The notes under the pieces are model-generated. The model was not told the DNA's origin. It worked only from the letters and a program-made list of their open reading frames with translations, and did not search any database. From positions 42,001 through 106,000 of the forward strand of contig CDRMUB010000003.1 in assembly GCA_977006965.1 (NCBI GenBank): a stretch of DNA of 64,000 nucleotides, written 5' to 3'. Position 1 is the stretch's first letter. Each line of letters opens with the position of its first letter. This document shows positions 24,074 through 35,500 of the stretch, piece after piece. Made by a program: the position numbers and the translations under genes. The DNA comes from Phymatolithon calcareum (lineage: Eukaryota > Rhodophyta > Florideophyceae > Hapalidiales).

Positions 24074-24091
24074 CTCCCTCTCGGGAGGGAG
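24074..24091. other. Perfect hairpin in diverged monomer D
   Basis: Arms CTCCCTC and GAGGGAG flank a TCGG loop, a 7-bp perfect inverted repeat that can extend with a bulged G to GTC/GAC. It replaces the CACCTCGCTGGCGAAG of the ordinary monomer. It recurs at offset +27 in every composite module (for example 26545, 28016+1000=29016, 30981, 46802). In several tail copies one arm loses a base (57374, 60617). Any function is unknown. Confidence 0.85.
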
Positions 24092-24205
24092 GACGCGGGA
24101 CACAAACATGACGATGATGACCGGAAAACATGTGGAGTAGGATGGTAAAGATGATGGGACAGTGGTTATGGCGTTTGGTTGCCAGTGGAAGACGCTGAGG
24201 AGGTT

Positions 24206-24326
24206 TGTTACTTCTGGGTCCGCGTTTCCAGCCTGTTTTCGCAGGTTGTTACTTCTGGGTCCGCGCACAGAGGCCATTTGGAGGGGGTGCCCTGTAGAGG
24301 CCAAAAACGCGGACCCAGAAGTAACA
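24206..24326. mobile_element. MITE-like 121-bp inverted-repeat element, first copy
   Basis: The element starts TGTTACTTCTGGGTCCGCG and ends with its exact reverse complement; the terminal inverted repeats match for 22 bp. GTT lies immediately outside both ends, a possible 3-bp target duplication. A second direct copy of the motif lies inside at 24247-24265. Excising the element with one GTT gives GAGGAGG-TTTTAAA-TGGTCAAAATAGG, which aligns with the ordinary junction GAGAGCG-TTTGAAATTTTGGTCAAGG. There is no transposase; it would be non-autonomous. The superfamily is not assigned: 3-bp duplications are known for PIF/Harbinger, but the termini are not diagnostic. Alternatively it is a locally generated palindrome. 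Confidence 0.7.
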
Positions 24327-24711
24327 GTTTTAAATGGTCAAAATAGGATTTTGTCGATTGTTTGAGTAAGTGGCACATTTGGACCCAGAAGTCACGAAAG
24401 AATATACCTAGGATATACAAGAGTTTGACGGACTTGAAGGTGGAGGTGGAGTGGGAGTGAAAAAGGGATACGGTGGGACTATTCCGAAGTGAAATTCGAC
24501 GCTGAGCCCGAATCTGGACTCAGAATGGGACGTGCAGTAAGAGATCATGGTGTATACAACAAATAAAGTGTCGTCAAGGTCGTCTATGACTCCACAATCC
24601 ATGCACAAAGACGGCAGACGAAATGTACATGGCGAAGATAAGCTCTGAACAGGTTGTTAAGGGTGGAGAAGGTGTTGAGAGAGTATGTGGACTGGTCTGA
24701 GTCGATTTGAG
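24327..24711. repeat. Right part of composite module with diverged monomer E
   Basis: This segment holds GGACCCAGAAGTCAC at 24381-24395, one base different from the inverted-repeat motif of the neighbouring element. It also has an AATAAA at 24562-24567 on the plus strand, with no gene upstream to give it meaning. The last 146 bp or so (from about 24566) align over their whole length with the ordinary monomer (GTCAAGG, GTTAAGGGTGGAGAAGGTGTTGAGAGAGTATG), with many substitutions. The stretch before that is only weakly similar to the monomer and may be one or two further, older monomer copies. Confidence 0.75.
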
Positions 24712-26517
24712 AGCGTTTGAAATTTTGGTCAAGGTAGTCATCTCGCTGGCGAAGAAGACGCGGGACACCGACATGACGGGGATGACGTTGTAACATGTTT
24801 TAGAGGTTGGGGAAGGTGTTGGGAGAGTATGTGGACTGGTCTGAGTCGATTTGAGAGCGTTTGAAATTTTGGTCAAGGTAGTCACCTCGCTGGCGAAGAA
24901 GACGCGGGACACCGACATGACGGGGATGACGTTGTAACATGTTTTAGAGGTTGGGGAAGGTGTTGGGAGAGTATGTGGACTGGTCTGAGTCGATTTGAGA
25001 GCGTTTGAAATTTTGGTCAAGGTAGTCACCTCGCTGGCGAAGAAGACGCGGGACACCGACATGACGGAGATGAGTTCAAAAGACGTTCTTGATGTTGGGG
25101 AAGGTGTTGGGAGAGTATGTGGACTGGTCTGAGTCGATTTGAGAGCGTTTGAAATTTTGGTCAAGGTAGTCACCTCGCTGGCGGGAGAGTATGTGGACTG
25201 GTCTGAGTCGATTTGAGAGCGTTTGAAATTTTGGTCAAGGTAGTCACCTCGCTGGCGAAGAAGACGCGGGACACCGACATGACGGAGATGAGTCCAAAAG
25301 ACGTTTTTGATGTTGGGGAAGGTGTTGGGAGAGTATGTGGACTGGTCTGAGTCGATTTGAGAGCGTTTGAAATTTTGGTCAAGGTAGTCACCTCGCTGGC
25401 GAAGAAGACGCGGGACACCGACATGACGGGGATGACGTTGTAACATGTTTTAGAGGTTGGGGAAGGTGTTGGGAGAGTATGTGGACTGGTCTGAGTCGAT
25501 TTGAGAGCGTTTGAAATTTTGGTCAAGGTAGTCACCTCGCTGGCGAAGAAGACGCGGGACACCGACATGACGGAGATGAGTCCAAAAGACGTTCTTGATG
25601 TTGGGGAAGGTGTTGGGAGAGTATGTGGACTGGTCTGAGTCGATTTGAGAGCGTTTGAAATTTTGGTCAAGGTAGTCACCTCGCTGGCGGGAGAGTATGT
25701 GGACTGGTCTGAGTCGATTTGAGAGCGTTTGAAATTTTGGTCAAGGTAGTCACCTCGCTGGCGAAGAAGACGCGGGACACCGACATGACGGAGATGAGTC
25801 CAAAAGACGTTTTTGATGTTGGGGAAGGTGTTGGGAGAGTATGTGGACTGGTCTGAGTCGATTTGAGAGCGTTTGAAATTTTGGTCAAGGTAGTCACCTC
25901 GCTGGCGAAGAAGACGCGGGACACCGACATGACGGGGATGACGTTGTAACATGTTTTAGAGGTTGGGGAAGGTGTTGGGAGAGTATGTGGACTGGTCTGA
26001 GTCGATTTGAGAGCGTTTGAAATTTTGGTCAAGGTAGTCACCTCGCTGGCGAAGAAGACGCGGGACACCGACATGACGGAGATGAGTTCAAAAGACGTTC
26101 TTGATGTTGGGGAAGGTGTTGGGAGAGTATGTGGACTGGTCTGAGTCGATTTGAGAGCGTTTGAAATTTTGGTCAAGGTAGTCACCTCGCTGGCGGGAGA
26201 GTATGTGGACTGGTCTGAGTCGATTTGAGAGCGTTTGAAATTTTGGTCAAGGTAGTCACCTCGCTGGCGAAGAAGACGCGGGACACCGACATGACGGAGA
26301 TGAGTTCAAAAGACGTTCTTGATGTTGGGGAAGGTGTTGGGAGAGTATGTGGACTGGTCTGAGTCGATTTGAGAGCGTTTGAAATTTTGGTCAAGGTAGT
26401 CACCTCGCTGGCGAAGAAGACGCGGGACACCGACATGACGGAGATGAGTTCAAAAGACGTTCTTGATGTTGGGGAAGGTGTTGGGAGAGTATGTGGACTG
26501 GTCTGAGTCTATTTGAG
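24712..26517. repeat. Monomer array between composite modules 1 and 2
   Basis: 1806 bp = 11 full and 3 short units, with short junctions at 25178, 25684 and 26190. The two 506-bp intervals read B3-A-B1-S and B3-A-B2-S. Two B2 units separate the last short unit from module 2. Confidence 0.93.
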
Positions 26518-27182
26518 AGCGTTTGAAATTTTGGTCAAGGTAGTCTCCCTCTCGGGAGGGAGGACGCGGGACACAAACATGACGATGATGACCGGAAAAC
26601 ATGTGGAGTAGGATGGTAAAGATGATGGGACAGTGGTTATGGCGTTTGGTTGCCAGTGGAAGACGCTGAGGAGGTTTGTTACTTCTGGGTCCGCGTTTCC
26701 AGCCTGTTTTCGCAGGTTGTTACTTCTGGGTCCGCGCACAGAGGCCATTTGGAGGGGGTGCCCTGTAGAGGCCAAAAACGCGGACCCAGAAGTAACAGTT
26801 TTAAATGGTCAAAATAGGATTTTGTCGATTGTTTGAGTAAGTGGCACATTTGGACCCAGAAGTCACGAAAGAATATACCTAGGATATACAAGAGTTTGAC
26901 GGACTTGAAGGTGGAGGTGGAGTGGGAGTGAAAAAGGGATACGGTGGGACTATTCCGAAGTGAAATTCGACGCTGAGCCCGAATCTGGACTCAGAATGGG
27001 ACGTGCAGTAAGAGATCATGGTGTATACAACAAATAAAGTGTCGTCAAGGTCGTCTATGACTACACAATCCATGCACAAAGACGGCAGACGAAATGTACA
27101 TGGCGAAGATAAGCTCTGAACAGGTTGTTAAGGGTGGAGAAGGTGTTGAGAGAGTATGTGGACTGGTCTGAGTCGATTTGAG
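26518..27182. repeat. Composite module 2 (665 bp)
   Basis: Near-identical to module 1, 2471 bp further on. It differs by GACTACACAATCC for GACTCCACAATCC near 27061, shared only with module 3, and by the following unit starting AGAGTTTG for AGCGTTTG. The 121-bp element is at 26677-26797. Confidence 0.93.
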
Positions 27183-28988
27183 AGAGTTTGAAATTTTGGT
27201 CAAGGTAGTCATCTCGCTGGCGAAGAAGACGCGGGACACCGACATGACGGGGATGACGTTGTAACATGTTTTAGAGGTTGGGGAAGGTGTTGGGAGAGTA
27301 TGTGGACTGGTCTGAGTCGATTTGAGAGCGTTTGAAATTTTGGTCAAGGTAGTCACCTCGCTGGCGAAGAAGACGCGGGACACCGACATGACGGGGATGA
27401 CGTTGTAACATGTTTTAGAGGTTGGGGAAGGTGTTGGGAGAGTATGTGGACTGGTCTGAGTCGATTTGAGAGCGTTTGAAATTTTGGTCAAGGTAGTCAC
27501 CTCGCTGGCGAAGAAGACGCGGGACACCGACATGACGGAGATGAGTTCAAAAGACGTTCTTGATGTTGGGGAAGGTGTTGGGAGAGTATGTGGACTGGTC
27601 TGAGTCGATTTGAGAGCGTTTGAAATTTTGGTCAAGGTAGTCACCTCGCTGGCGGGAGAGTATGTGGACTGGTCTGAGTCGATTTGAGAGCGTTTGAAAT
27701 TTTGGTCAAGGTAGTCACCTCGCTGGCGAAGAAGACGCGGGACACCGACATGACGGAGATGAGTCCAAAAGACGTTTTTGATGTTGGGGAAGGTGTTGGG
27801 AGAGTATGTGGACTGGTCTGAGTCGATTTGAGAGCGTTTGAAATTTTGGTCAAGGTAGTCACCTCGCTGGCGAAGAAGACGCGGGACACCGACATGACGG
27901 GGATGACGTTGTAACATGTTTTAGAGGTTGGGGAAGGTGTTGGGAGAGTATGTGGACTGGTCTGAGTCGATTTGAGAGCGTTTGAAATTTTGGTCAAGGT
28001 AGTCACCTCGCTGGCGAAGAAGACGCGGGACACCGACATGACGGAGATGAGTCCAAAAGACGTTCTTGATGTTGGGGAAGGTGTTGGGAGAGTATGTGGA
28101 CTGGTCTGAGTCGATTTGAGAGCGTTTGAAATTTTGGTCAAGGTAGTCACCTCGCTGGCGGGAGAGTATGTGGACTGGTCTGAGTCGATTTGAGAGCGTT
28201 TGAAATTTTGGTCAAGGTAGTCACCTCGCTGGCGAAGAAGACGCGGGACACCGACATGACGGAGATGAGTCCAAAAGACGTTTTTGATGTTGGGGAAGGT
28301 GTTGGGAGAGTATGTGGACTGGTCTGAGTCGATTTGAGAGCGTTTGAAATTTTGGTCAAGGTAGTCACCTCGCTGGCGAAGAAGACGCGGGACACCGACA
28401 TGACGGGGATGACGTTGTAACATGTTTTAGAGGTTGGGGAAGGTGTTGGGAGAGTATGTGGACTGGTCTGAGTCGATTTGAGAGCGTTTGAAATTTTGGT
28501 CAAGGTAGTCACCTCGCTGGCGAAGAAGACGCGGGACACCGACATGACGGAGATGAGTTCAAAAGACGTTCTTGATGTTGGGGAAGGTGTTGGGAGAGTA
28601 TGTGGACTGGTCTGAGTCGATTTGAGAGCGTTTGAAATTTTGGTCAAGGTAGTCACCTCGCTGGCGGGAGAGTATGTGGACTGGTCTGAGTCGATTTGAG
28701 AGCGTTTGAAATTTTGGTCAAGGTAGTCACCTCGCTGGCGAAGAAGACGCGGGACACCGACATGACGGAGATGAGTTCAAAAGACGTTCTTGATGTTGGG
28801 GAAGGTGTTGGGAGAGTATGTGGACTGGTCTGAGTCGATTTGAGAGCGTTTGAAATTTTGGTCAAGGTAGTCACCTCGCTGGCGAAGAAGACGCGGGACA
28901 CCGACATGACGGAGATGAGTTCAAAAGACGTTCTTGATGTTGGGGAAGGTGTTGGGAGAGTATGTGGACTGGTCTGAGTCTATTTGAG
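27183..28988. repeat. Monomer array between composite modules 2 and 3
   Basis: 1806 bp = 11 full and 3 short units, in the same order as 24712-26517 (short junctions 27649, 28155, 28661). Together with module 2 it forms the second copy of the 2471-bp repeat. Confidence 0.93.
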
Positions 28989-29653
28989 AGCGTTTGAAAT
29001 TTTGGTCAAGGTAGTCTCCCTCTCGGGAGGGAGGACGCGGGACACAAACATGACGATGATGACCGGAAAACATGTGGAGTAGGATGGTAAAGATGATGGG
29101 ACAGTGGTTATGGCGTTTGGTTGCCAGTGGAAGACGCTGAGGAGGTTTGTTACTTCTGGGTCCGCGTTTCCAGCCTGTTTTCGCAGGTTGTTACTTCTGG
29201 GTCCGCGCACAGAGGCCATTTGGAGGGGGTGCCCTGTAGAGGCCAAGAACGCGGACCCAGAAGTAACAGTTTTAAATGGTCAAAATAGGATTTTGTCGAT
29301 TGTTTGAGTAAGTGGCACATTTGGACCCAGAAGTCACGAAAGAATATACCTAGGATATACAAGAGTTTGACGGACTTGAAGGTGGAGGTGGAGTGGGAGT
29401 GAAAAAGGGATACGGTGGGACTATTCCGAAGTGAAATTCGACGCTGAGCCCGAATCTGGACTCAGAATGGGACGTGCAGTAAGAGATCATGGTGTATACA
29501 ACAAATAAAGTGTCGTCAAGGTCGTCTATGACTACACAATCCATGCACAAAGACGGCAGACGAAATGTACATGGCGAAGATAAACTCTGAACAGGTTGTT
29601 AAGGGTGGAGAAGGTGTTGAGAGAGTATGTGGACTGGTCTGAGTCGATTTGAG
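28989..29653. repeat. Composite module 3 (665 bp)
   Basis: Shares GACTACACAATCC and the following AGAGTTTG with module 2. Private changes are GCCAAGAACGCGG near 29246 and GATAAACTCTG near 29580. The 121-bp element is at 29148-29268; the GCCAAGAACG change lies inside it, near the right inverted repeat. Confidence 0.93.
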
Positions 29654-30953
29654 AGAGTTTGAAATTTTGGTCAAGGTAGTCATCTCGCTGGCGAAGAAGA
29701 CGCGGGACACCGACATGACGGGGATGACGTTGTAACATGTTTTAGAGGTTGGGGAAGGTGTTGGGAGAGTATGTGGACTGGTCTGAGTCGATTTGAGAGC
29801 GTTTGAAATTTTGGTCAAGGTAGTCACCTCGCTGGCGAAGAAGACGCGGGACACCGACATGACGGGGATGACGTTGTAACATGTTTTAGAGGTTGGGGAA
29901 GGTGTTGGGAGAGTATGTGGACTGGTCTGAGTCGATTTGAGAGCGTTTGAAATTTTGGTCAAGGTAGTCACCTCGCTGGCGAAGAAGACGCGGGACACCG
30001 ACATGACGGAGATGAGTTCAAAAGACGTTCTTGATGTTGGGGAAGGTGTTGGGAGAGTATGTGGACTGGTCTGAGTCGATTTGAGAGCGTTTGAAATTTT
30101 GGTCAAGGTAGTCACCTCGCTGGCGGGAGAGTATGTGGACTGGTCTGAGTCGATTTGAGAGCGTTTGAAATTTTGGTCAAGGTAGTCACCTCGCTGGCGA
30201 AGAAGACGCGGGACACCGACATGACGGAGATGAGTCCAAAAGACGTTTTTGATGTTGGGGAAGGTGTTGGGAGAGTATGTGGACTGGTCTGAGTCGATTT
30301 GAGAGCGTTTGAAATTTTGGTCAAGGTAGTCACCTCGCTGGCGAAGAAGACGCGGGACACCGACATGACGGGGATGACGTTGTAACATGTTTTAGAGGTT
30401 GGGGAAGGTGTTGGGAGAGTATGTGGACTGGTCTGAGTCGATTTGAGAGCGTTTGAAATTTTGGTCAAGGTAGTCACCTCGCTGGCGAAGAAGACGCGGG
30501 ACACCGACATGACGGAGATGAGTTCAAAAGACGTTCTTGATGTTGGGGAAGGTGTTGGGAGAGTATGTGGACTGGTCTGAGTCGATTTGAGAGCGTTTGA
30601 AATTTTGGTCAAGGTAGTCACCTCGCTGGCGGGAGAGTATGTGGACTGGTCTGAGTCGATTTGAGAGCGTTTGAAATTTTGGTCAAGGTAGTCACCTCGC
30701 TGGCGAAGAAGACGCGGGACACCGACATGACGGAGATGAGTTCAAAAGACGTTCTTGATGTTGGGGAAGGTGTTGGGAGAGTATGTGGACTGGTCTGAGT
30801 CGATTTGAGAGCGTTTGAAATTTTGGTCAAGGTAGTCACCTCGCTGGCGAAGAAGACGCGGGACACCGACATGACGGAGATGAGTTCAAAAGACGTTCTT
30901 GATGTTGGGGAAGGTGTTGGGAGAGTATGTGGACTGGTCTGAGTCTATTTGAG
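29654..30953. repeat. Monomer array between composite modules 3 and 4, shortened
   Basis: 1300 bp = 8 full and 2 short units. It lacks one 506-bp S-to-S segment (3 full + 1 short) that is present in the two preceding arrays, so the module spacing falls from 2471 to 1965 bp. A clean deletion between homologous short units explains it. Confidence 0.92.
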
Positions 30954-31618
30954 AGCGTTTGAAATTTTGGTCAAGGTAGTCTCCCTCTCGGGAGGGAGGA
31001 CGCGGGACACAAACATGACGATGATGACCGGAAAACATGTGGAGTAGGATGGTAAAGATGATGGGACAGTGGTTATGGCGTTTGGTTGCCAGTGGAAGAC
31101 GCTGAGGAGGTTTGTTACTTCTGGGTCCGCGTTTCCAGCCTGTTTTCGCAGGTTGTTACTTCTGGGTCCGCGCACAGAGGCCATTTGGAGGGGGTGCCCT
31201 GTAGAGGCCAAAAACGCGGACCCAGAAGTAACAGTTTTAAATGGTCAAAATAGGATTTTGTCGATTGTTTGAGTAAGTGGCACATTTGGACCCAGAAGTC
31301 ACGAAAGAATATACCTAGGATATACAAGAGTTTGACGGACTTGAAGGTGGAGGTGGAGTGGGAGTGAAAAAGGGATACGGTGGGACTATTCCGAAGTGAA
31401 ATTCGACGCTGAGCCCGAATCTGGACTCAGAATGGGACGTGCAGTAAGAGATCATGGTGTATACAACAAATAAAGTGTCGTCAAGGTCGTCTATGACTCC
31501 ACAATCCATGCACAAAGACGGCAGACGAAATGTACATGGCGAAGATAAGCTCTGAACAGGTTGTTAAGGGTGGAGAAGGTGTTGAGAGAGTATGTGGACT
31601 GGTCTGAGTCGATTTGAG
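30954..31618. repeat. Composite module 4 (665 bp)
   Basis: Resembles module 1 (GACTCCACAATCC, GATAAGCTCTG, following unit AGCGTTTG with CATCTCGC) more than modules 2 and 3. The 121-bp element is at 31113-31233. After this module the array returns to plain monomers for 15 kb. Confidence 0.93.
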
Positions 31619-32580
31619 AGCGTTTGAAATTTTGGTCAAGGTAGTCATCTCGCTGGCGAAGAAGACGCGGGACACCGACATGACGGGGATGACGTTGTAA
31701 CATGTTTTAGAGGTTGGGGAAGGTGTTGGGAGAGTATGTGGACTGGTCTGAGTCGATTTGAGAGCGTTTGAAATTTTGGTCAAGGTAGTCACCTCGCTGG
31801 CGAAGAAGACGCGGGACACCGACATGACGGAGATGAGTTCAAAAGACGTTCTTGATGTTGGGGAAGGTGTTGGGAGAGTATGTGGACTGGTCTGAGTCGA
31901 TTTGAGAGCGTTTGAAATTTTGGTCAAGGTAGTCACCTCGCTGGCGGGAGAGTATGTGGACTGGTCTGAGTCGATTTGAGAGCGTTTGAAATTTTGGTCA
32001 AGGTAGTCACCTCGCTGGCGAAGAAGACGCGGGACACCGACATGACGGAGATGAGTTCAAAAGACGTTCTTGATGTTGGGGAAGGTGTTGGGAGAGTATG
32101 TGGACTGGTCTGAGTCGATTTGAGAGCGTTTGAAATTTTGGTCAAGGTAGTCACCTCGCTGGCGGGAGAGTATGTGGACTGGTCTGAGTCGATTTGAGAG
32201 CGTTTGAAATTTTGGTCAAGGTAGTCACCTCGCTGGCGAAGAAGACGCGGGACACCGACATGACGGAGATGAGTTCAAAAGACGTTCTTGATGTTGGGGA
32301 AGGTGTTGGGAGAGTATGTGGACTGGTCTGAGTCGATTTGAGAGCGTTTGAAATTTTGGTCAAGGTAGTCACCTCGCTGGCGGGAGAGTATGTGGACTGG
32401 TCTGAGTCGATTTGAGAGCGTTTGAAATTTTGGTCAAGGTAGTCACCTCGCTGGCGAAGAAGACGCGGGACACCGACATGACGGGGATGACGTTGTAACA
32501 TGTTTTAGAGGTTGGGGAAGGTGTTGGGAGAGTATGTGGACTGGTCTGAGTCGATTTGAGAGCGTTTGAAATTTTGGTCA

Positions 32581-35500
32581 AGGTAGTAACTTCGCTGGCG
32601 AAGAAGACACGGGACACCGACATGACGGAGATGAGTCCAAAAGACGTTTTTGATGTTGGGGAAGGTGTTGGGAGAGTATGTGGACTGGTCTGAGTCGATT
32701 TGAGAGCGTTTGAAATTTTGGTCAAGGTAGTCACCTCGCTGGCGAAGAAGACGCGGGACACCGACATGACGGGGATGACGTTGTAACATGTTTTAGAGGT
32801 TGGGGAAGGTGTTGGGAGAGTATGTGGACTGGTCTGAGTCGATTTGAGAGCGTTTGAAATTTTGGTCAAGGTAGTCACCTCGCTGGCGAAGAAGACGCGG
32901 GACACCGACATGACGGAGATGAGTCCAAAAGACGTTCTTGATGTTGGGGAAGGTGTTGGGAGAGTATGTGGACTGGTCTGAGTCGATTTGAGAGCGTTTG
33001 AAATTTTGGTCAAGGTAGTCACCTCGCTGGCGAAGAAGACGCGGGACACCGACATGACGGGGATGACGTTGTAACATGTTTTAGAGGTTGGGGAAGGTGT
33101 TGGGAGAGTATGTGGACTGGTCTGAGTCGATTTGAGAGCGTTTGAAATTTTGGTCAAGGTAGTCACCTCGCTGGCGAAGAAGACGCGGGACACCGACATG
33201 ACGGAGATGAGTTCAAAAGACGTTCTTGATGTTGGGGAAGGTGTTGGGAGAGTATGTGGACTGGTCTGAGTCGATTTGAGAGCGTTTGAAATTTTGGTCA
33301 AGGTAGTCACCTCGCTGGCGGGAGAGTATGTGGACTGGTCTGAGTCGATTTGAGAGCGTTTGAAATTTTGGTCAAGGTAGTCACCTCGCTGGCGAAGAAG
33401 ACGCGGGACACCGACATGACGGAGATGAGTCCAAAAGACGTTTTTGATGTTGGGGAAGGTGTTGGGAGAGTATGTGGACTGGTCTGAGTCGATTTGAGAG
33501 CGTTTGAAATTTTGGTCAAGGTAGTCACCTCGCTGGCGAAGAAGACGCGGGACACCGACATGACGGAGATGAGTTCAAAAGACGTTCTTGATGTTGGGGA
33601 AGGTGTTGGGAGAGTATGTGGACTGGTCTGAGTCGATTTGAGAGCGTTTGAAATTTTGGTCAAGGTAGTCACCTCGCTGGCGGGAGAGTATGTGGACTGG
33701 TCTGAGTCGATTTGAGAGCGTTTGAAATTTTGGTCAAGGTAGTCACCTCGCTGGCGAAGAAGACGCGGGACACCGACATGACGGAGATGAGTCCAAAAGA
33801 CGTTTTTGATGTTGGGGAAGGTGTTGGGAGAGTATGTGGACTGGTCTGAGTCGATTTGAGAGCGTTTGAAATTTTGGTCAAGGTAGTCACCTCGCTGGCG
33901 AAGAAGACGCGGGACACCGACATGACGGGGATGACGTTGTAACATGTTTTAGAGGTTGGGGAAGGTGTTGGGAGAGTATGTGGACTGGTCTGAGTCGATT
34001 TGAGAGCGTTTGAAATTTTGGTCAAGGTAGTCACCTCGCTGGCGAAGAAGACGCGGGACACCGACATGACGGAGATGAGTCCAAAAGACGTTCTTGATGT
34101 TGGGGAAGGTGTTGGGAGAGTATGTGGACTGGTCTGAGTCGATTTGAGAGCGTTTGAAATTTTGGTCAAGGTAGTCACCTCGCTGGCGAAGAAGACGCGG
34201 GACACCGACATGACGGGGATGACGTTGTAACATGTTTTAGAGGTTGGGGAAGGTGTTGGGAGAGTATGTGGACTGGTCTGAGTCGATTTGAGAGCGTTTG
34301 AAATTTTGGTCAAGGTAGTAACTTCGCTGGCGAAGAAGACACGGGACACCGACATGACGGAGATGAGTCCAAAAGACGTTTTTGATGTTGGGGAAGGTGT
34401 TGGGAGAGTATGTGGACTGGTCTGAGTCGATTTGAGAGCGTTTGAAATTTTGGTCAAGGTAGTCACCTCGCTGGCGAAGAAGACGCGGGACACCGACATG
34501 ACGGAGATGAGTCCAAAAGACGTTTTTGATGTTGGGGAAGGTGTTGGGAGAGTATGTGGACTGGTCTGAGTCGATTTGAGAGCGTTTGAAATTTTGGTCA
34601 AGGTAGTCACCTCGCTGGCGAAGAAGACGCGGGACACCGACATGACGGAGATGAGTTCAAAAGACGTTCTTGATGTTGGGGAAGGTGTTGGGAGAGTATG
34701 TGGACTGGTCTGAGTCGATTTGAGAGCGTTTGAAATTTTGGTCAAGGTAGTCACCTCGCTGGCGGGAGAGTATGTGGACTGGTCTGAGTCGATTTGAGAG
34801 CGTTTGAAATTTTGGTCAAGGTAGTCACCTCGCTGGCGAAGAAGACGCGGGACACCGACATGACGGAGATGAGTCCAAAAGACGTTTTTGATGTTGGGGA
34901 AGGTGTTGGGAGAGTATGTGGACTGGTCTGAGTCGATTTGAGAGCGTTTGAAATTTTGGTCAAGGTAGTCACCTCGCTGGCGAAGAAGACGCGGGACACC
35001 GACATGACGGGGATGACGTTGTAACATGTTTTAGAGGTTGGGGAAGGTGTTGGGAGAGTATGTGGACTGGTCTGAGTCGATTTGAGAGCGTTTGAAATTT
35101 TGGTCAAGGTAGTCACCTCGCTGGCGAAGAAGACGCGGGACACCGACATGACGGAGATGAGTCCAAAAGACGTTCTTGATGTTGGGGAAGGTGTTGGGAG
35201 AGTATGTGGACTGGTCTGAGTCGATTTGAGAGCGTTTGAAATTTTGGTCAAGGTAGTCACCTCGCTGGCGAAGAAGACGCGGGACACCGACATGACGGAG
35301 ATGAGTTCAAAAGACGTTCTTGATGTTGGGGAAGGTGTCGGGAGAGTATGTGGACTGGTCTGAGTCGATTTGAGAGCGTTTGAAATTTTGGTCAAGGTAG
35401 TCACCTCGCTGGCGAAGAAGACGCGGGACACCGACATGACGGGGATGACGTTGTAACATGTTTTAGAGGTTGGGGAAGGTGTTGGGAGAGTATGTGGACT

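Larger units (their letters stand above)
24047..24711. repeat. Composite module 1 (665 bp)
   Basis: The module has three parts. A diverged monomer D begins as the normal unit but turns into TCTCCCTCTCGGGAGGGAGG and keeps GACGCGGGACAC and CATGACG. Next comes a 121-bp inverted-repeat element at 24206-24326. The right part (24327-24711) ends in a diverged monomer E, recognisable by GTCAAGGTCGTC, CATGGCGAAGATAAG and GGTGTTGAGAGAGTATGTGG. 665 + 144 = 809, the period of the later array. The unit before the module has GAGTCTATTTGAG and the unit after it CATCTCGCTGG, both diagnostic of modules 1-4. No gene is evident inside. Confidence 0.93.

Noticed and set aside
24162-24365. Plus-strand 67-codon frame repeated in each composite module, and 66-71 codon minus frames beside it
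   Set aside because: They run through the inverted-repeat element and the diverged monomers, lack any recognisable domain, and overlap one another on both strands. Tail copies are broken by indels with no sign of constraint.
24562-24567. Polyadenylation signal AATAAA
   Set aside because: A six-base match with no transcript or gene upstream; it recurs only because the module recurs.
24047-24711. CENP-B box in the monomer or module
   Set aside because: No match to the core TTCG-N4-A-N2-CGGG was found on either strand; TTCGCCAGCGAGG on the minus strand fails at the required A and CGGG.
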